From Theodoxus fluviatilis (taxonomy: Eukaryota; Mollusca; Gastropoda; Cycloneritida; Neritidae): a DNA stretch of 10,000 bases. A model generated the notes under the pieces. That model searched no databases. It had not been told where the DNA came from and saw only the letters and a program-made list of their open reading frames with translations. The DNA is taken from contig JAWQFJ010001828.1 of assembly GCA_034096865.1 (NCBI GenBank), positions 107,501 through 117,500 on the forward strand, given 5' to 3'. Positions 1 to 7,956 of the stretch are shown here, piece after piece; positions within the stretch are counted from its first letter, which is position 1, and the number at the start of each line of letters is the position of its first letter. The position numbers were made by a program, and so were the translations under genes.

Positions 1-731
1 TTGTTTTTGGCAAAAATCCTTGGTCAGTTCGACCGTTTTTATTTTTTTTCAAATTTATCCAAAAAATGTGTGATTCCGAATTTTCTTCGATCTGCAATTT
101 ATAACCGCAACAGACCAGTTAATACTGGATTTATTGCGACCGAGTTTAATTTTCTACATGGATATTCTAAAATGTGGTAAGTGTTTGAATCTTTCTCCTT
201 TGGTATTAATTTTTGGTTCGCTTGTGGGGTTTGGACAGATTGTTCGCTCTTACCCTGTTCTGGGTATGTTTATATATGCTGTTAGGAGCCTTTTTGAGCC
301 GAAATGAACGATTCACGGTTTAAATATTTGCTTTTCAACAAGACGTGTGTGCGATGTCAAGTTTGGGCTGAGTAGATTGCAACAGGTTTAGATTGACTAT
401 AAAAAATGTCATGGATGAAAATACAAGATCATTACGTCCGCGGCTACACGAAGCTCGCATTTGGCGAGCTTCGCATTTGGTTGGTTTCTTCTAAACAATC
501 GTCCTTCGAAGTTTCTCATTGGATCAAGTTGAAACTTTACAACTCACTAGAGGAAAGATTGCTCTTTCGTTCGGTGTATGTTTGAACTTCCGACGAAAAT
601 CGAAAGACGAGTTATTGATGAAAGTTTGAATACCAACTTTTGAACTTTACACAGCTCCTAAGCACACATTTCTCAATAAACTATCTTTTTGAGTTAGGTA
701 CACACAGTTAAAGTGTCTGTCTTTATAATAA
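1..731. other. AT-rich unique sequence, no gene seen
   Basis: No open frame of useful length and no recognisable domain is visible on either strand. The stretch is AT-rich, with T and A runs near its start, and holds several short inverted repeats. The clearest is listed separately at 449-473. Others are a 6-bp stem with a 4-nt loop (gaaaga/tctttc, about 553-568) and a 7-bp inverted pair (aagttt-c / gaaactt, about 509-538). It lies directly upstream of the 5'-truncated LINE and is probably the pre-insertion flank or older decayed repeat. I cannot say which. Confidence 0.5.
449..473. repeat. Perfect 10-bp inverted repeat (hairpin)
   Basis: Arms cgaagctcgc (449-458) and gcgagcttcg (464-473) are perfect reverse complements around a 5-nt loop, atttg. 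The 9-mer cgcatttgg also occurs twice as a direct repeat (456-464 and 472-480), so the second copy begins inside the right arm. No run of T follows that would suggest a terminator. Function is unknown; it may be a remnant of a small repeat or a replication-slippage product. Confidence 0.75.
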
Positions 732-2106
732 TACCAAAATAGTGACAATTCAAGCACTTTTTTGAAACTGGGTTTTTGTAACGTTTTTGCCACGACGTTT
801 AGAGACTTACTCATATATAACATACGTGGCAGATTACATACGGGACAATGGACGCCATGGGGTGCAGTTGCTATACCGGGAATGAAAGAACTGTTTTCCC
901 TTCTATTTGCCGATGACATTGTGCTTCTGTCCACTACTCCTGTGGGTCTTCAACGCCAACTGGACAATCTGAGTACTGCATCGAGTCGCCTCGGCCTCAC
1001 TGTCAATAGCGAAAAAACGAAAGTGATGGTTTTTAGGAAAGGAGGCTTTTTAGGTAGAGGAGAAAAATGGAACATAGAGGGTAAGGATCTAGAAGTAGTT
1101 AACAGGTACAAATATCTAGGGTTTGTTTTTACCACAAAGCTGTCCCTGTTCACTGCTCTCGAAAGTCAAGTGGTAAGAGCGAAGCAGAAGATTGTGCAGT
1201 TGCTAAGAACTATTAGGAACTTACATTCCCAGAGTGTCACTGTATTTTTCCGATTGTTTGATGCCCAGGTGCTACCAGCATTATCGTATGGTTCACAGCT
1301 GTGGGGATTGGCCAGAAGACATAACGCAGAAAAAGCGCATATGTTTGCGTGTAAGCGCTTTCTTGGGGTTGATCTGAAATCGCCCAACAGTATGTGCTAT
1401 GGGGAATTGGGTAGATATCCCTTGTTCATTACCACCACACTTCAGGCTGTAAAATACTGGCTTAAACTATGCAAAATGTCAGACAGCAGAATTCCCAAGC
1501 AAGCCTACATGATGTTGTTGAATTCTAAAATGCCTAAAGATATGAACTGGGTGAAATCAGTAGAAATGTGTCTATCAAATCTAGGTTTCACGTATATTTG
1601 GAACAGCTGTGGCACACTGAATGAGAAGAGTTTTCTGAAGTCTTTAAAATCAAAGACTGCAGGACTGCTACCTGCAAGAATGGAACGCAAAGCTGAACAC
1701 AAGTAACAGATTCGGTTTTTATAGACTTTTTAAATCATCTTTTGAATGTGAGCAATACTTGTCTTATATAAGCATAAAGAAATTCCGCGATGCATATATT
1801 CGCTTCCGTTTGGGATGTAATGACCTGAACATAAATTCAAGGTCAAGAAAGGAGAATAACTCCGATATGAATTGTCCATTTTGTGACGAAACTGAGAACG
1901 AAGCTCACTTTTTATGTTTTTGCCATGTGTATGACGACATTAGACAAAAATATTTAGCAAGACATCTCATATATGTACATGGTCCAAATTTAAGGCATTT
2001 TATGGGTGGAAAGGAGCCGAAGATGACTCGAGATATTTCCATGTTCATTTTTTATGCATTTGAGCGACGTTCACAGAAACTGCAAGAAATGTCATCGGAC
2101 ATTTAA
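732..2106 (+). pseudogene. LINE ORF2 C-terminal part: RT end plus Cys/His cluster, frameshifted
   Basis: Frame 762-1706 carries FADDIVLLS (residues 49-57, the catalytic YXDD-equivalent block), then NSEKTKVMVF (82-91), YKYLGFVFTTK (116-126, the YLG block) and LPALSYGSQLWGL (171-183, a post-RT motif frequent in this LINE group). The frame is open from 732, but no ATG is present and the first 30-40 residues match the RT fold poorly. It stops at 1704-1706. The +1 frame is already homologous before that stop: translated from about 1663 it reads DCYLQEWNAKLN, the usual LINE wording, and continues to 2106. A single extra base near 1655-1665 (or an equivalent indel) therefore splits one original protein. 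The downstream part has C-P-F-C, then His and Cys (residues 39, 42, 50, 53/55 from 1759), a CCHC-like cluster common at the end of such ORF2 proteins. It is non-functional because it lacks the endonuclease and half the RT and is frameshifted. Confidence 0.85.
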
Positions 2107-2315
2107 ATGATCGGGTACAAAACTTAATCTGTGAAAAGTTTTGCACTTGTGTACAGATATTTCACTCCTTTTAAAGAGTTTTTATGTACAGGCAAATATT
2201 GATATTTTGCTTCCTTTCATCACATAGTGATATCCTAGTGTAATTCTTGTTTCTTGGAAATGTTTTAAATTTGTACATATGTTTATACTCCTGCAATGGT
2301 GGGTCGTCGGCCGAA

Positions 2316-2321
2316 AATAAA
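2316..2321 (+). promoter_or_regulatory. Polyadenylation signal of the LINE
   Basis: AATAAA lies 210 nt after the LINE stop codon and abuts the (CAAT)n tail. The position is right for the end of a LINE transcript, where the 3' end is recognised by the element's own RT. Chance occurrence cannot be excluded in AT-rich DNA, but the context supports it. Confidence 0.5.
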
Positions 2322-2340
2322 CAATCAATCAATCAATCAA

Positions 2341-2341
<1 letters not shown>
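2322..2341 (+). repeat. (CAAT)5 LINE 3' tail
   Basis: Five perfect CAAT units follow the AATAAA. LINEs of the CR1/L2/Jockey-like groups often end in short tandem units rather than poly(A). The tail defines the right end of the element and the plus-strand orientation of its insertion. It passes without any spacer into the CT repeat. Confidence 0.8.
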
Positions 2342-2371
<30 letters not shown>

Positions 2372-2598
2372 CTCTGTCTCTTTCTGTCTCTCTCTCTGTC
2401 TCTCTCTGTCTTTCTCTCTTTGTCTCTGTCTCTCTCTGTGTCTGCCTCTTTCTCTTTCTGTCTCTGTCTCTCTGTCTCTTTCTCTCTCCCTCCTCTTTCT
2501 CTCCTCTTTCTATCTCCTCTCTCTCTCTCACCTATTTCTCTCTTTCTCTCCGTCTCTTTCTGTCTCTCTCTGTCTCTCTCTGTCTCTGTCTCTCTCTG

Positions 2599-2658
<60 letters not shown>

Positions 2659-2850
2659 CTCCCCCCTCTCTCTCTGTCCCTGTCTCTGTCTCTCTTTCTC
2701 TCTCTGTCTCCCTCACTGTCTCTGTCTCTCTGTCTCTGTCTCTCTGTCTTTGTCTCTCTCTCTCTCTTTCTCTCTCTCTGTCTCCCCCTCCTCTCTGTCT
2801 CTCCCCGTCCCTCTGTCTCCCCCCCCCCCCCCACCCGCTCTCTCTCCATC
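2341..2850 (+). repeat. Polypyrimidine microsatellite, (CT)n with CTGT/CTTT variants
   Basis: About 510 bp is almost pure pyrimidine with scattered G. It consists of CT, CTGTCT and CTTTCT units, with one uninterrupted (TC)25 at 2605-2654. The tract becomes C-rich to the right and ends around a run of 14 C (2819-2832). All six frames are open over long stretches only because the repeat encodes Ser-Leu-Ser on one strand and Arg-Glu on the other; these are not genes. Such mirror-symmetric pyrimidine tracts can form triplex (H-DNA). Confidence 0.95.
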
Positions 2851-3128
2851 CCCCACACCCATCCACCCTCTCTGCCTCTTTTCTTCGTTCCCTTCAAGCA
2901 TCACAGCCTTCGTCATGCTCATCAGCTTTTGCACGAAGCAGGAATGTGGGGAGAATATCACGAGATACATGCAGGGCATGCAGAGCGGACTGCCCACAAC
3001 GGCAAAGGCAGAGGCACTCCATCTGTACAGTGGAAGGCTGAATGGTGGAGAATAGCTCTAATCGACATTCCCAGCAAATTGATTACGTCCCTCTTTGCTA
3101 TGTTGTGTCTGCTTCAAGCTTCAAGGAA

Positions 3129-3132
<4 letters not shown>
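2851..3132. other. Unique sequence between two CT tracts, no gene seen
   Basis: About 280 bp of ordinary-composition sequence separates two CT microsatellites. Open frames run in from the repeats on both sides, but their protein has no domain or motif I recognise. No repeat of it was found elsewhere in the window. Confidence 0.4.

Positions 3133-3184
<52 letters not shown>
3133..3184 (+). repeat. (CT)26 microsatellite
   Basis: Perfect dinucleotide repeat of 52 nt, followed by a short degenerate extension (ctttctctctcg). Being long and uninterrupted, it is likely to vary in length between individuals. Confidence 0.95.
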
Positions 3185-3193
<9 letters not shown>

Positions 3194-3611
3194 GTCTTTT
3201 TATTTATCGTGACAAGATATGTTATCACAATTAACTCAATATCTATGAAAAATCTCACAACGATTTCTCAGCTGAAGCTAAAATGCTTCATTTCTCACGG
3301 GTTGTTGTCCTACACACAAAGACAAAAAGACAAAAAGACAAACAAACAAACAAATAACCCCCCCCCCCAAAAAAAAAATCCCCCCCCCAAACTAAGCAAG
3401 TGTTCGAGAAGGAGAAAATCCTCCGACGCCCCGTCAACATACTTCACATATTTCCTCCGAGTTGTCGCGAATGAGATGGAGGGATGGAGGAGGAATGGAG
3501 GTAAGGGTTTTGGCAGGAGACATGACGGGCTTTCCTCCCTAACACGCACAGACTCCGTGTGTCATAGCAACTGCTTCACACAAGTGGAACCTTCCCACCG
3601 CCTGCCTCCCT
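3185..3611. other. Unique and low-complexity sequence, no gene seen
   Basis: Contains the low-complexity patch listed at 3310-3388 and, after it, about 220 bp of unique sequence with a short GGA-rich section (about 3476-3500). Open frames are present, but no domain, plausible start context or splice pattern supports a gene. Confidence 0.4.
3310..3388 (+). repeat. CAAA/ACAAAA repeat followed by C11-A10-T-C9 runs
   Basis: Units of GACAAAAA and CAAA (about 3317-3355) lead into a run of 11 C (3358-3368), 10 A (3369-3378), one T and 9 C (3380-3388). On the minus strand this reads as two long G runs separated by A and a T run, which could fold as G-rich structure. Homopolymer lengths here are prone to sequencing error. 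Confidence 0.85.
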
Positions 3612-3775
3612 CTATGGGTTGGGGGTGATGATAGACACTCCGGCCTCTTCTGACACGATTCGTAAGAGGCGAATACCTAGGGAAATTGTGACTTGTTCTT
3701 CTTCTAACCATCCCTATCACTTTTCCTATAATCAGTGGCCTTACATAGCCTTCAAAGGCTTATGGGCCGTTAAAC
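3612..3775 (+). mobile_element. Microsatellite-bounded repeat core, copy A
   Basis: First of three related copies in the window. It begins after a pyrimidine-rich stretch with tatgggttggggg and ends just before a (CCAT)n/(CCGT)n tract. It shares with copy C an 18-nt block (3657-3674 versus 5839-5856) whose ends, attcg and cgaat, are inverted repeats. It shares with both other copies a 3' hairpin (3736-3769). In this copy the inner stem agcct/aggct is perfect around tcaa. It is the most diverged copy at its left end. No coding capacity is seen. It behaves as a short non-autonomous repeat family rather than chance similarity. Possible classes are a SINE or a microsatellite-associated element like the pearl elements of bivalves. 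Confidence 0.75.
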
Positions 3776-3844
3776 TCCATCCATCCATCCGTCCGTCCGT
3801 CCGTCCGTCCATCTATCCGTCCGTCCGTCCCTCCCTCCCTCCCT
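3776..3844 (+). repeat. Tetranucleotide tract (CCAT)n-(CCGT)n-(CCCT)n
   Basis: Tetranucleotide units that shift from CCAT to CCGT and then CCCT, linking repeat cores A and B. The unit changes are all at the third base of the CCNT unit, as expected for mutation followed by slippage spread. Confidence 0.9.
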
Positions 3845-4005
3845 CTGTGGGTTCGGGGTAAGAATTGACCCACCGTGTCTCCCTCGTAAGAGGCGAATAA
3901 CTAGGGACACCATGACTTGATTTACGTTTACTCTAAACTGTTCTAGTGATTTTCGTGCTTAATGGCCTTAAATAGGCTACAAAGGCTAATAGGCCGTAAA
4001 ACAAT
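3845..4005 (+). mobile_element. Microsatellite-bounded repeat core, copy B
   Basis: Second copy of the core, 233 bp after copy A and in the same orientation. Its first 28 bases (3845-3872) are identical to the start of copy C (5795-5822). It keeps gtaagaggcgaat (3886-3898) but has lost the left arm of that small hairpin. Its 3' hairpin region (3963-3996) keeps the outer tggcct/aggcc arms, while the inner stem is broken (aggct on both sides). It appears to be a full-length copy of about 160 bp, since it holds a middle segment that copy C lacks. No protein is encoded. Confidence 0.8.
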
Positions 4006-4030
4006 ATCCCTCCCTCCCTCCCTCCTCCTT
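4006..4030 (+). repeat. (CCCT)n tract after copy B
   Basis: Short tetranucleotide tract of CCCT units ending in CCT and CTT variants. It takes the same position relative to copy B as the CCAT/CCGT tract does to copy A. Confidence 0.85.
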
Positions 4031-4154
4031 CCTGCGCGTGCCTCCGAGGGCCGAGGGGTCAGTCCCCGTCCTGGCAGATCTTGCCTCCAGCTATTCCGCA
4101 AGTTGTTTGGCAGTCACTTTGAGCTTGAGGCCGCCTGCTTTCCGTTGATGTCGC

Positions 4155-4211
4155 ATCGACAGACGAAGCTTCTACCTGCGCTCGACATTGGTGATGGAAT
4201 ACTTTTCACGT
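4155..4211 (+). repeat. Diverged 57-bp direct repeat, left copy
   Basis: Aligns without gaps to 4269-4325 at a constant offset of 114 bases, with 42 of 57 positions identical by hand count. Shared blocks are tgcgct and gtgatgga plus ttttc near the right end. Similarity fades on both sides. It is probably an old local duplication, or two members of a small repeat. Confidence 0.65.
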
Positions 4212-4268
4212 CAGGTAAATTGTCTTTGTGTCTCACTGCGCGCTGTTCTCTTTTGTTTTGAGTGTGGT

Positions 4269-4325
4269 ATCGCAAAACGATTCTTGTATCTGCGCTAAAC
4301 GCTTGTGATGGAGTAATTTTCTCGT
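4269..4325 (+). repeat. Diverged 57-bp direct repeat, right copy
   Basis: Partner of 4155-4211. Differences are spread along the block and include no indel. The number of differences suggests an old event compared with the 8.8-9.4 kb duplication. Confidence 0.65.
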
Positions 4326-4603
4326 TTGCTAGCGATTTATGGGTTTTGATTTATAAGTAATTTTGTGTTTTAATGACTGGTTTAATAGCTTCACGATTTC
4401 ATCACATTCGCTGTGTTACTGACAGAGCGTTTGGTTTTCCTCCAGAATTGTCAGTCGGTAAAATAAACAAAGTTGTGTAACAAAAGGCTTCTGAGAATGC
4501 AGTTTGATTTTAAGATTAACGTAGAAAGACATGAAAACGATTTATCCCAGGCACACGCTGAGATTGATGTTCGTCGCCTGGCAACTGCTATCATCGGAGA
4601 AAC

Positions 4604-4618
4604 CATGAACTGTTCATG
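4604..4618. repeat. 15-nt palindrome catgaac-t-gttcatg
   Basis: Perfect 7-bp arms around a single T. It could be a dimeric protein binding site by shape, but its half-site does not match a nuclear receptor element I can name. Chance is possible in 10 kb. Confidence 0.5.
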
Positions 4619-5035
4619 CACTCATCACCGCAAATTAAACATGCTTTTGTAAATTATCGGCAACAATGTAATACCTCCCAGTGTTGTTGTTTTTTCTCCA
4701 ACTTTGGTAGTGCCTTCTCTCCTTCTCCCGCCTCGTTTTCAAGAAGTTTCTGTGGGGAAAACCAAGCATTTCACGCACCCTTCAACTTCAAAGCTAATTC
4801 CTCACGGAAAAGAAAAAGGAGACAAGAGTTAGAAAAAATGTATTACCTTAGTGGTTCCAGGGGAAAACAGGGCGATTGATGACAGTGTTGTCCACTGTTT
4901 TTCCGAAGCTATTCCTCGTGGAAGACGGGCTCCTACAGAGACACAGTGGTTCCCGTAGATTCCAGGAGACGCAGCTTAGCACCTTGGCCTGCACCCTGGA
5001 GGCTCCACGAGCGCGTTTTGGTCAGCTGCAGTGTA

Positions 5036-5104
5036 AGGGCGGGCGGGCAGGCAGGCAGGAAGGCAGGCAGACAGACAGGCAACCGGGCAAGCGGGCGGGC
5101 GGGT
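5036..5104 (+). repeat. Purine-type microsatellite (GGGC/GGCA/GACA)n
   Basis: Degenerate tetranucleotide tract in which GGGC, GGCA, GGAA and GACA units replace one another, then GCGG units at the end. Its units are the reverse complement type of the CTGC/CTGT units that begin at 5239, so the two tracts form an imperfect inverted pair. Confidence 0.9.
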
Positions 5105-5124
5105 GAGCGGTCGGGCACTGCTGA

Positions 5125-5183
5125 TGCTGGGTAGAGGCGTTCACTGCGGTGGAGTGCTCTGTCACTCGGAGTCTCACCCAGCA
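5125..5183. repeat. Inverted repeat tgctgggt / acccagca with nested stem
   Basis: Perfect 8-bp arms (5125-5132 and 5176-5183) enclose a 43-nt segment that itself holds gagtg/cactc arms around ctctgt. The size and the lack of a T-arm or anticodon arm argue against a tRNA. It lies between the two opposite-sense tetranucleotide tracts. Confidence 0.55.
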
Positions 5184-5238
5184 CTGCTCCCCATAATACG
5201 TGGCGCCGCCAGCAGGTGCAGCTCGAACTAGCTCCCGC

Positions 5239-5790
<552 letters not shown>

Positions 5791-5794
5791 ATCC

Positions 5795-5921
5795 CTGTGG
5801 GTTCGGGGTAAGAATTGACCCATCGCTTCTCCCTATGCGATTCGTAAGAGGCGAATGACTGTTGAGTGATTTTCGAGCTCAGTGGCCTTACATACCCTAC
5901 AAAGGCTGATAGGCCATAACA
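5795..5921 (+). mobile_element. Microsatellite-bounded repeat core, copy C (internally deleted)
   Basis: Third copy of the core, about 2 kb from A and B and in the same orientation. It shares its first 28 bases exactly with copy B and the 18-nt block 5839-5856 with copy A. After aatgact it lacks about 35-40 bases that A and B have, then resumes with agtgattttcg. Its 3' hairpin (5883-5916) has perfect 6-bp outer arms tggcct/aggcca. It lies inside a CT/CTGT tract on the left and CCCT/CT tract on the right, like the other two. Confidence 0.8.
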
Positions 5922-5965
5922 CTCCCTCCATCCCTTCCTCCCTCCATCTCTCTCTCCCTCCCTCC

Positions 5966-6007
<42 letters not shown>

Positions 6008-6170
6008 CTCTCTCTCTGTCTGTGTCTGTGTCTGTGTCTGTCTCTCTCTGTCTCTCTATGTCTCTCTATGTCTCTGTATGTCTCTGTCTCCCTCTGTCTC
6101 TGTCTCTCTGTCTCTCTGTTTCTCTTTGTCTGTCTGTCTGTCTCTCTGTCTTTCTCTCTCTCTCTCTCTG
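5922..6170 (+). repeat. Polypyrimidine microsatellite: CCCT, CT and CTGTGT units
   Basis: Begins with CCCT/CCAT units directly after copy C, then CT runs with CTAT interruptions, CTGTGT units near 6018-6040 and mixed CTGT/CTCT to 6170. Pyrimidines are again on the plus strand. Confidence 0.95.
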
Positions 6171-6421
6171 TGCAAGGGGAGTGGCCTGGGCACGCTGAGC
6201 TGGGCCAGGGCGCGCTATGACTGCAGGGAGGATGTGGCGGTGGGGAGAACAGCTGGGATTTCGTCACCTGCCCGCTGTTTCCCAGTCAATCGGCCATGCG
6301 CATCAGGACTTCTGGGCGGTGTCACTGCCCATGAACTGACTTGTCTTCACATATGTATCTGAATTTGATTTTTATGAGTCAACATTGTATTAACAGAGGG
6401 CATGAGCAGTTCTCTGGTGCA
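6171..6421. other. Short GC-richer unique sequence before the second LINE fragment
   Basis: About 250 bp with no recognised coding or RNA feature. A tggcc/ggcca inverted pair occurs at about 6182-6206. The reading frame of the following LINE fragment is open from 6335, but the residues before about 6422 do not look like LINE protein, so the insertion boundary probably lies between 6335 and 6422. Confidence 0.4.
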
Positions 6422-7048
6422 ACTATTAAGATTATATGGAATTCGGGCCGAGCTGAAGAATATAACATGAATGTCCAGCAGGGGTTGACTCAGTTCACTG
6501 ATAAATCCTATTGGGAAGAAAGTAGCTTCGATGTGAACTCTGCCACGAGAGATTTGACAACGTGTTTGGTAGATGCGGCTGATTTTATGAAGAAGCGGGT
6601 TTGGCAGGGTAATCATAGCTTGCTAAACAGTTGGTATGATAAAGACTGTGTTGAAGCAAAAAAGTCGGCGAACAAGCAGTTGAGAAAATTTCTTTGCTCC
6701 AGAGACGTGAAAGATAGGGAAGCCTACACAAAAAAGCGAAATTACTACAAGCAGTTGATCAGGTTAAAAAAAGGCAATTTCAGACAATCATTTACAGAGT
6801 ATCTGAACGCTAATATTGCTGATTCAACAGTGTTTTGGAAACAAATCAGGTCTATAAACGGTAGACACAAAATACTACCAAACATAGATCCTAACGCATG
6901 GGCAGATCACTTCCAGAATGTGTACAGTTTGCCTGATAGGACAGAAGCGATAGAAACAATATGTCATAGACAACTAAGTGTCCCAGATGACAGTGTTTTA
7001 AACTCTGAAATAACAAATACTGAGATATCTACAGCTGTGACGTGTTGA
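6335..7048 (+). pseudogene. LINE ORF2 pre-RT linker, truncated at both ends
   Basis: The open frame of about 235 codons is intact inside but has no ATG in a credible position and lacks both catalytic domains. Counting from 6341, features typical of the ORF2 linker are WNSGRAEEY (33-41), SWYDKDCVEAKK (97-108, like the W-[WY]-[ND]-x2-C motif after the endonuclease), the basic helix YTKKRNYYKQLIRLKK (119-134), VFWKQIRSI (164-172) and AWADHFQNVYS (186-196, the stretch just before RT). The final residues EISTAVTC are where LINE proteins normally run on into the KAPGPDG-type RT entry motif. Instead a stop follows at 7046-7048. The lack of internal stops or frameshifts suggests a younger insertion than the first LINE piece. 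Not functional alone. Confidence 0.82.
6422..7045 (+). mobile_element. LINE fragment: segment between endonuclease and reverse transcriptase
   Basis: Second non-LTR retrotransposon piece on the plus strand. It encodes only the linker region of ORF2. The endonuclease is missing on the left, and the sequence stops at the point where the RT domain should start. It could be the same family as the 786-2341 element, but the two do not overlap in the protein, so this cannot be tested here. Confidence 0.8.
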
Positions 7049-7880
7049 TGGTGTGTGTATGAATAATCCTTATAACCATAGACTATCATAGACTACTAAT
7101 CCACTAGGTTTTCAACAAAACCCGAGCTGCCATGTTTCTGCAACCATAAATAATATAAAAAGGGGAAAACAACAACAAAAATAGACAACTGAGGAGCAGG
7201 TTCAATTTATGACAAGTTTTAATCAATAACAATGGTCAAAAGAAAAGCCCAACCCCAAAAATGGCCACCCCAAAACAATGACACACTTCAACTTCGCACA
7301 AGCCTAACCGTAAACACTCTCGCCCCAGGCGGGCGGAGCTTCACCGGCTTCCTAGCAGGCGACCTGGACTCGGCCAATCACAGCAGCCGCTGAGGCTGAC
7401 CTGAGCTCCGGGCCATAATTAGCATACAATAACAACACGCTGTCATGCTTATGAATGGGCTCACTCTCACAGTGAGGGATAAGGCTTTCTCGCTCCGCTA
7501 GCACGGTAGCGGCAGAGAGAAGACAAAGTGACAACCAGTTCGAAACTCAATTCTCCTGACGAGGAATTAGTTTAAACGTACAGTGGCTCAAAAGTCCCAA
7601 TCATACCTTCTCGCAGCAGGGTACGGCAGCGTCTCTGAGAAACCCTCTGCTTAGGTTTAAATGGATAGCGTCTCTGAACTTTCCAGATTGGTTTGACATC
7701 CACTTACTAAACTGGCACTTTAAAACACTAGGATCACAGTCCTCACGAGTCCAGCTGTCACCCCGATGGGTAAAGATTATAAAAGCCAATGCTTACCAAA
7801 CGTCGTCCCTTTCCTTCCACAAGAAAGTACACACATAATCCATGTCCCAGCCGACCCCTGTGTCCTCAGTGATTGGAAGC

Positions 7881-7902
7881 GCGTGAGGTTCCAACCTCAC
7901 GC
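7881..7902. repeat. Perfect 10-bp hairpin gcgtgaggtt / aacctcacgc
   Basis: Perfect 10-bp arms with only cc between them. One of the strongest inverted repeats in the window. As DNA this gives a near-perfect palindrome; as RNA the tightest loop would open one or two base pairs. No T run follows on either strand. Confidence 0.75.
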
Positions 7903-7935
7903 CTCCCCGGTACTAGTAGCGTCACTGGTAGTCCC

Positions 7936-7956
7936 GGCGAGAGCTGTCCTCTCGCC
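7936..7956. repeat. Perfect 8-bp hairpin ggcgagag / ctctcgcc
   Basis: Perfect 8-bp arms around ctgtc, GC-rich, 33 bases after the 7881-7902 hairpin. The pair forms two adjacent strong stem-loops in a non-coding block. Confidence 0.7.

Larger units (their letters stand above)
786..2341 (+). mobile_element. 5'-truncated LINE (non-LTR retrotransposon), 3' part
   Basis: This is the 3' end of a non-LTR retrotransposon on the plus strand. In order it shows the reverse transcriptase FADD block (906-917), later RT blocks, a C-terminal region, a Cys/His cluster, a stop at 2106, a roughly 210-nt 3' UTR, AATAAA at 2316-2321 and a short (CAAT)n tail ending at 2341. The endonuclease and the first RT blocks, including the first catalytic Asp, are absent, as expected for 5' truncation during target-primed reverse transcription. 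The left boundary is soft: recognisable similarity fades upstream of about 800. The AATC-type tail and the protein pattern fit the CR1/L2/Jockey-like group of metazoan LINEs. I do not assign a clade more finely. Confidence 0.85.
4031..5035. other. Unique sequence, no gene seen
   Basis: About 1 kb without SSRs. The left part (4031-4215) is GC-richer and the rest AT-rich. It contains the 57-bp repeat pair and a 15-nt palindrome listed separately. The longest open frames, about 90 codons, show no recognised domain. A CAG|GTAAAT site at about 4213-4220 resembles a splice donor and could mark a host exon end, but nothing else supports a gene. I leave it as non-coding. Confidence 0.4.

Noticed and set aside
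2851..3132. Coding exon between two CT tracts
   Set aside because: Open in more than one frame, but no motif, splice sites or start that would favour one frame.
2247..3234. Long open frames rich in Ser-Leu (and Arg-Glu on the other strand)
   Set aside because: They are translations of CT/CTGT repeat, open in several frames at once, with no domain outside the repeat.
4213..4220. Splice donor CAG|GTAAAT ending a host exon
   Set aside because: Single motif with no supporting frame, acceptor or conserved protein; such sites occur often by chance.
5125..5183. Possible tRNA (ctgggt/acccag ends look like an acceptor stem)
   Set aside because: The segment is under 60 nt, and no anticodon arm, T-loop GTTCRA motif or D-arm could be placed.
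7150..7162. TATAAAAAG as a core promoter
   Set aside because: A good match to a TATA box, but no gene or transcript start can be tied to it; mentioned only inside the block description.
7530..7560. GTTCGAAAC, like a Pol III B box or tRNA T-loop
   Set aside because: Flanking bases do not form a T stem and no A box lies at a suitable distance upstream.
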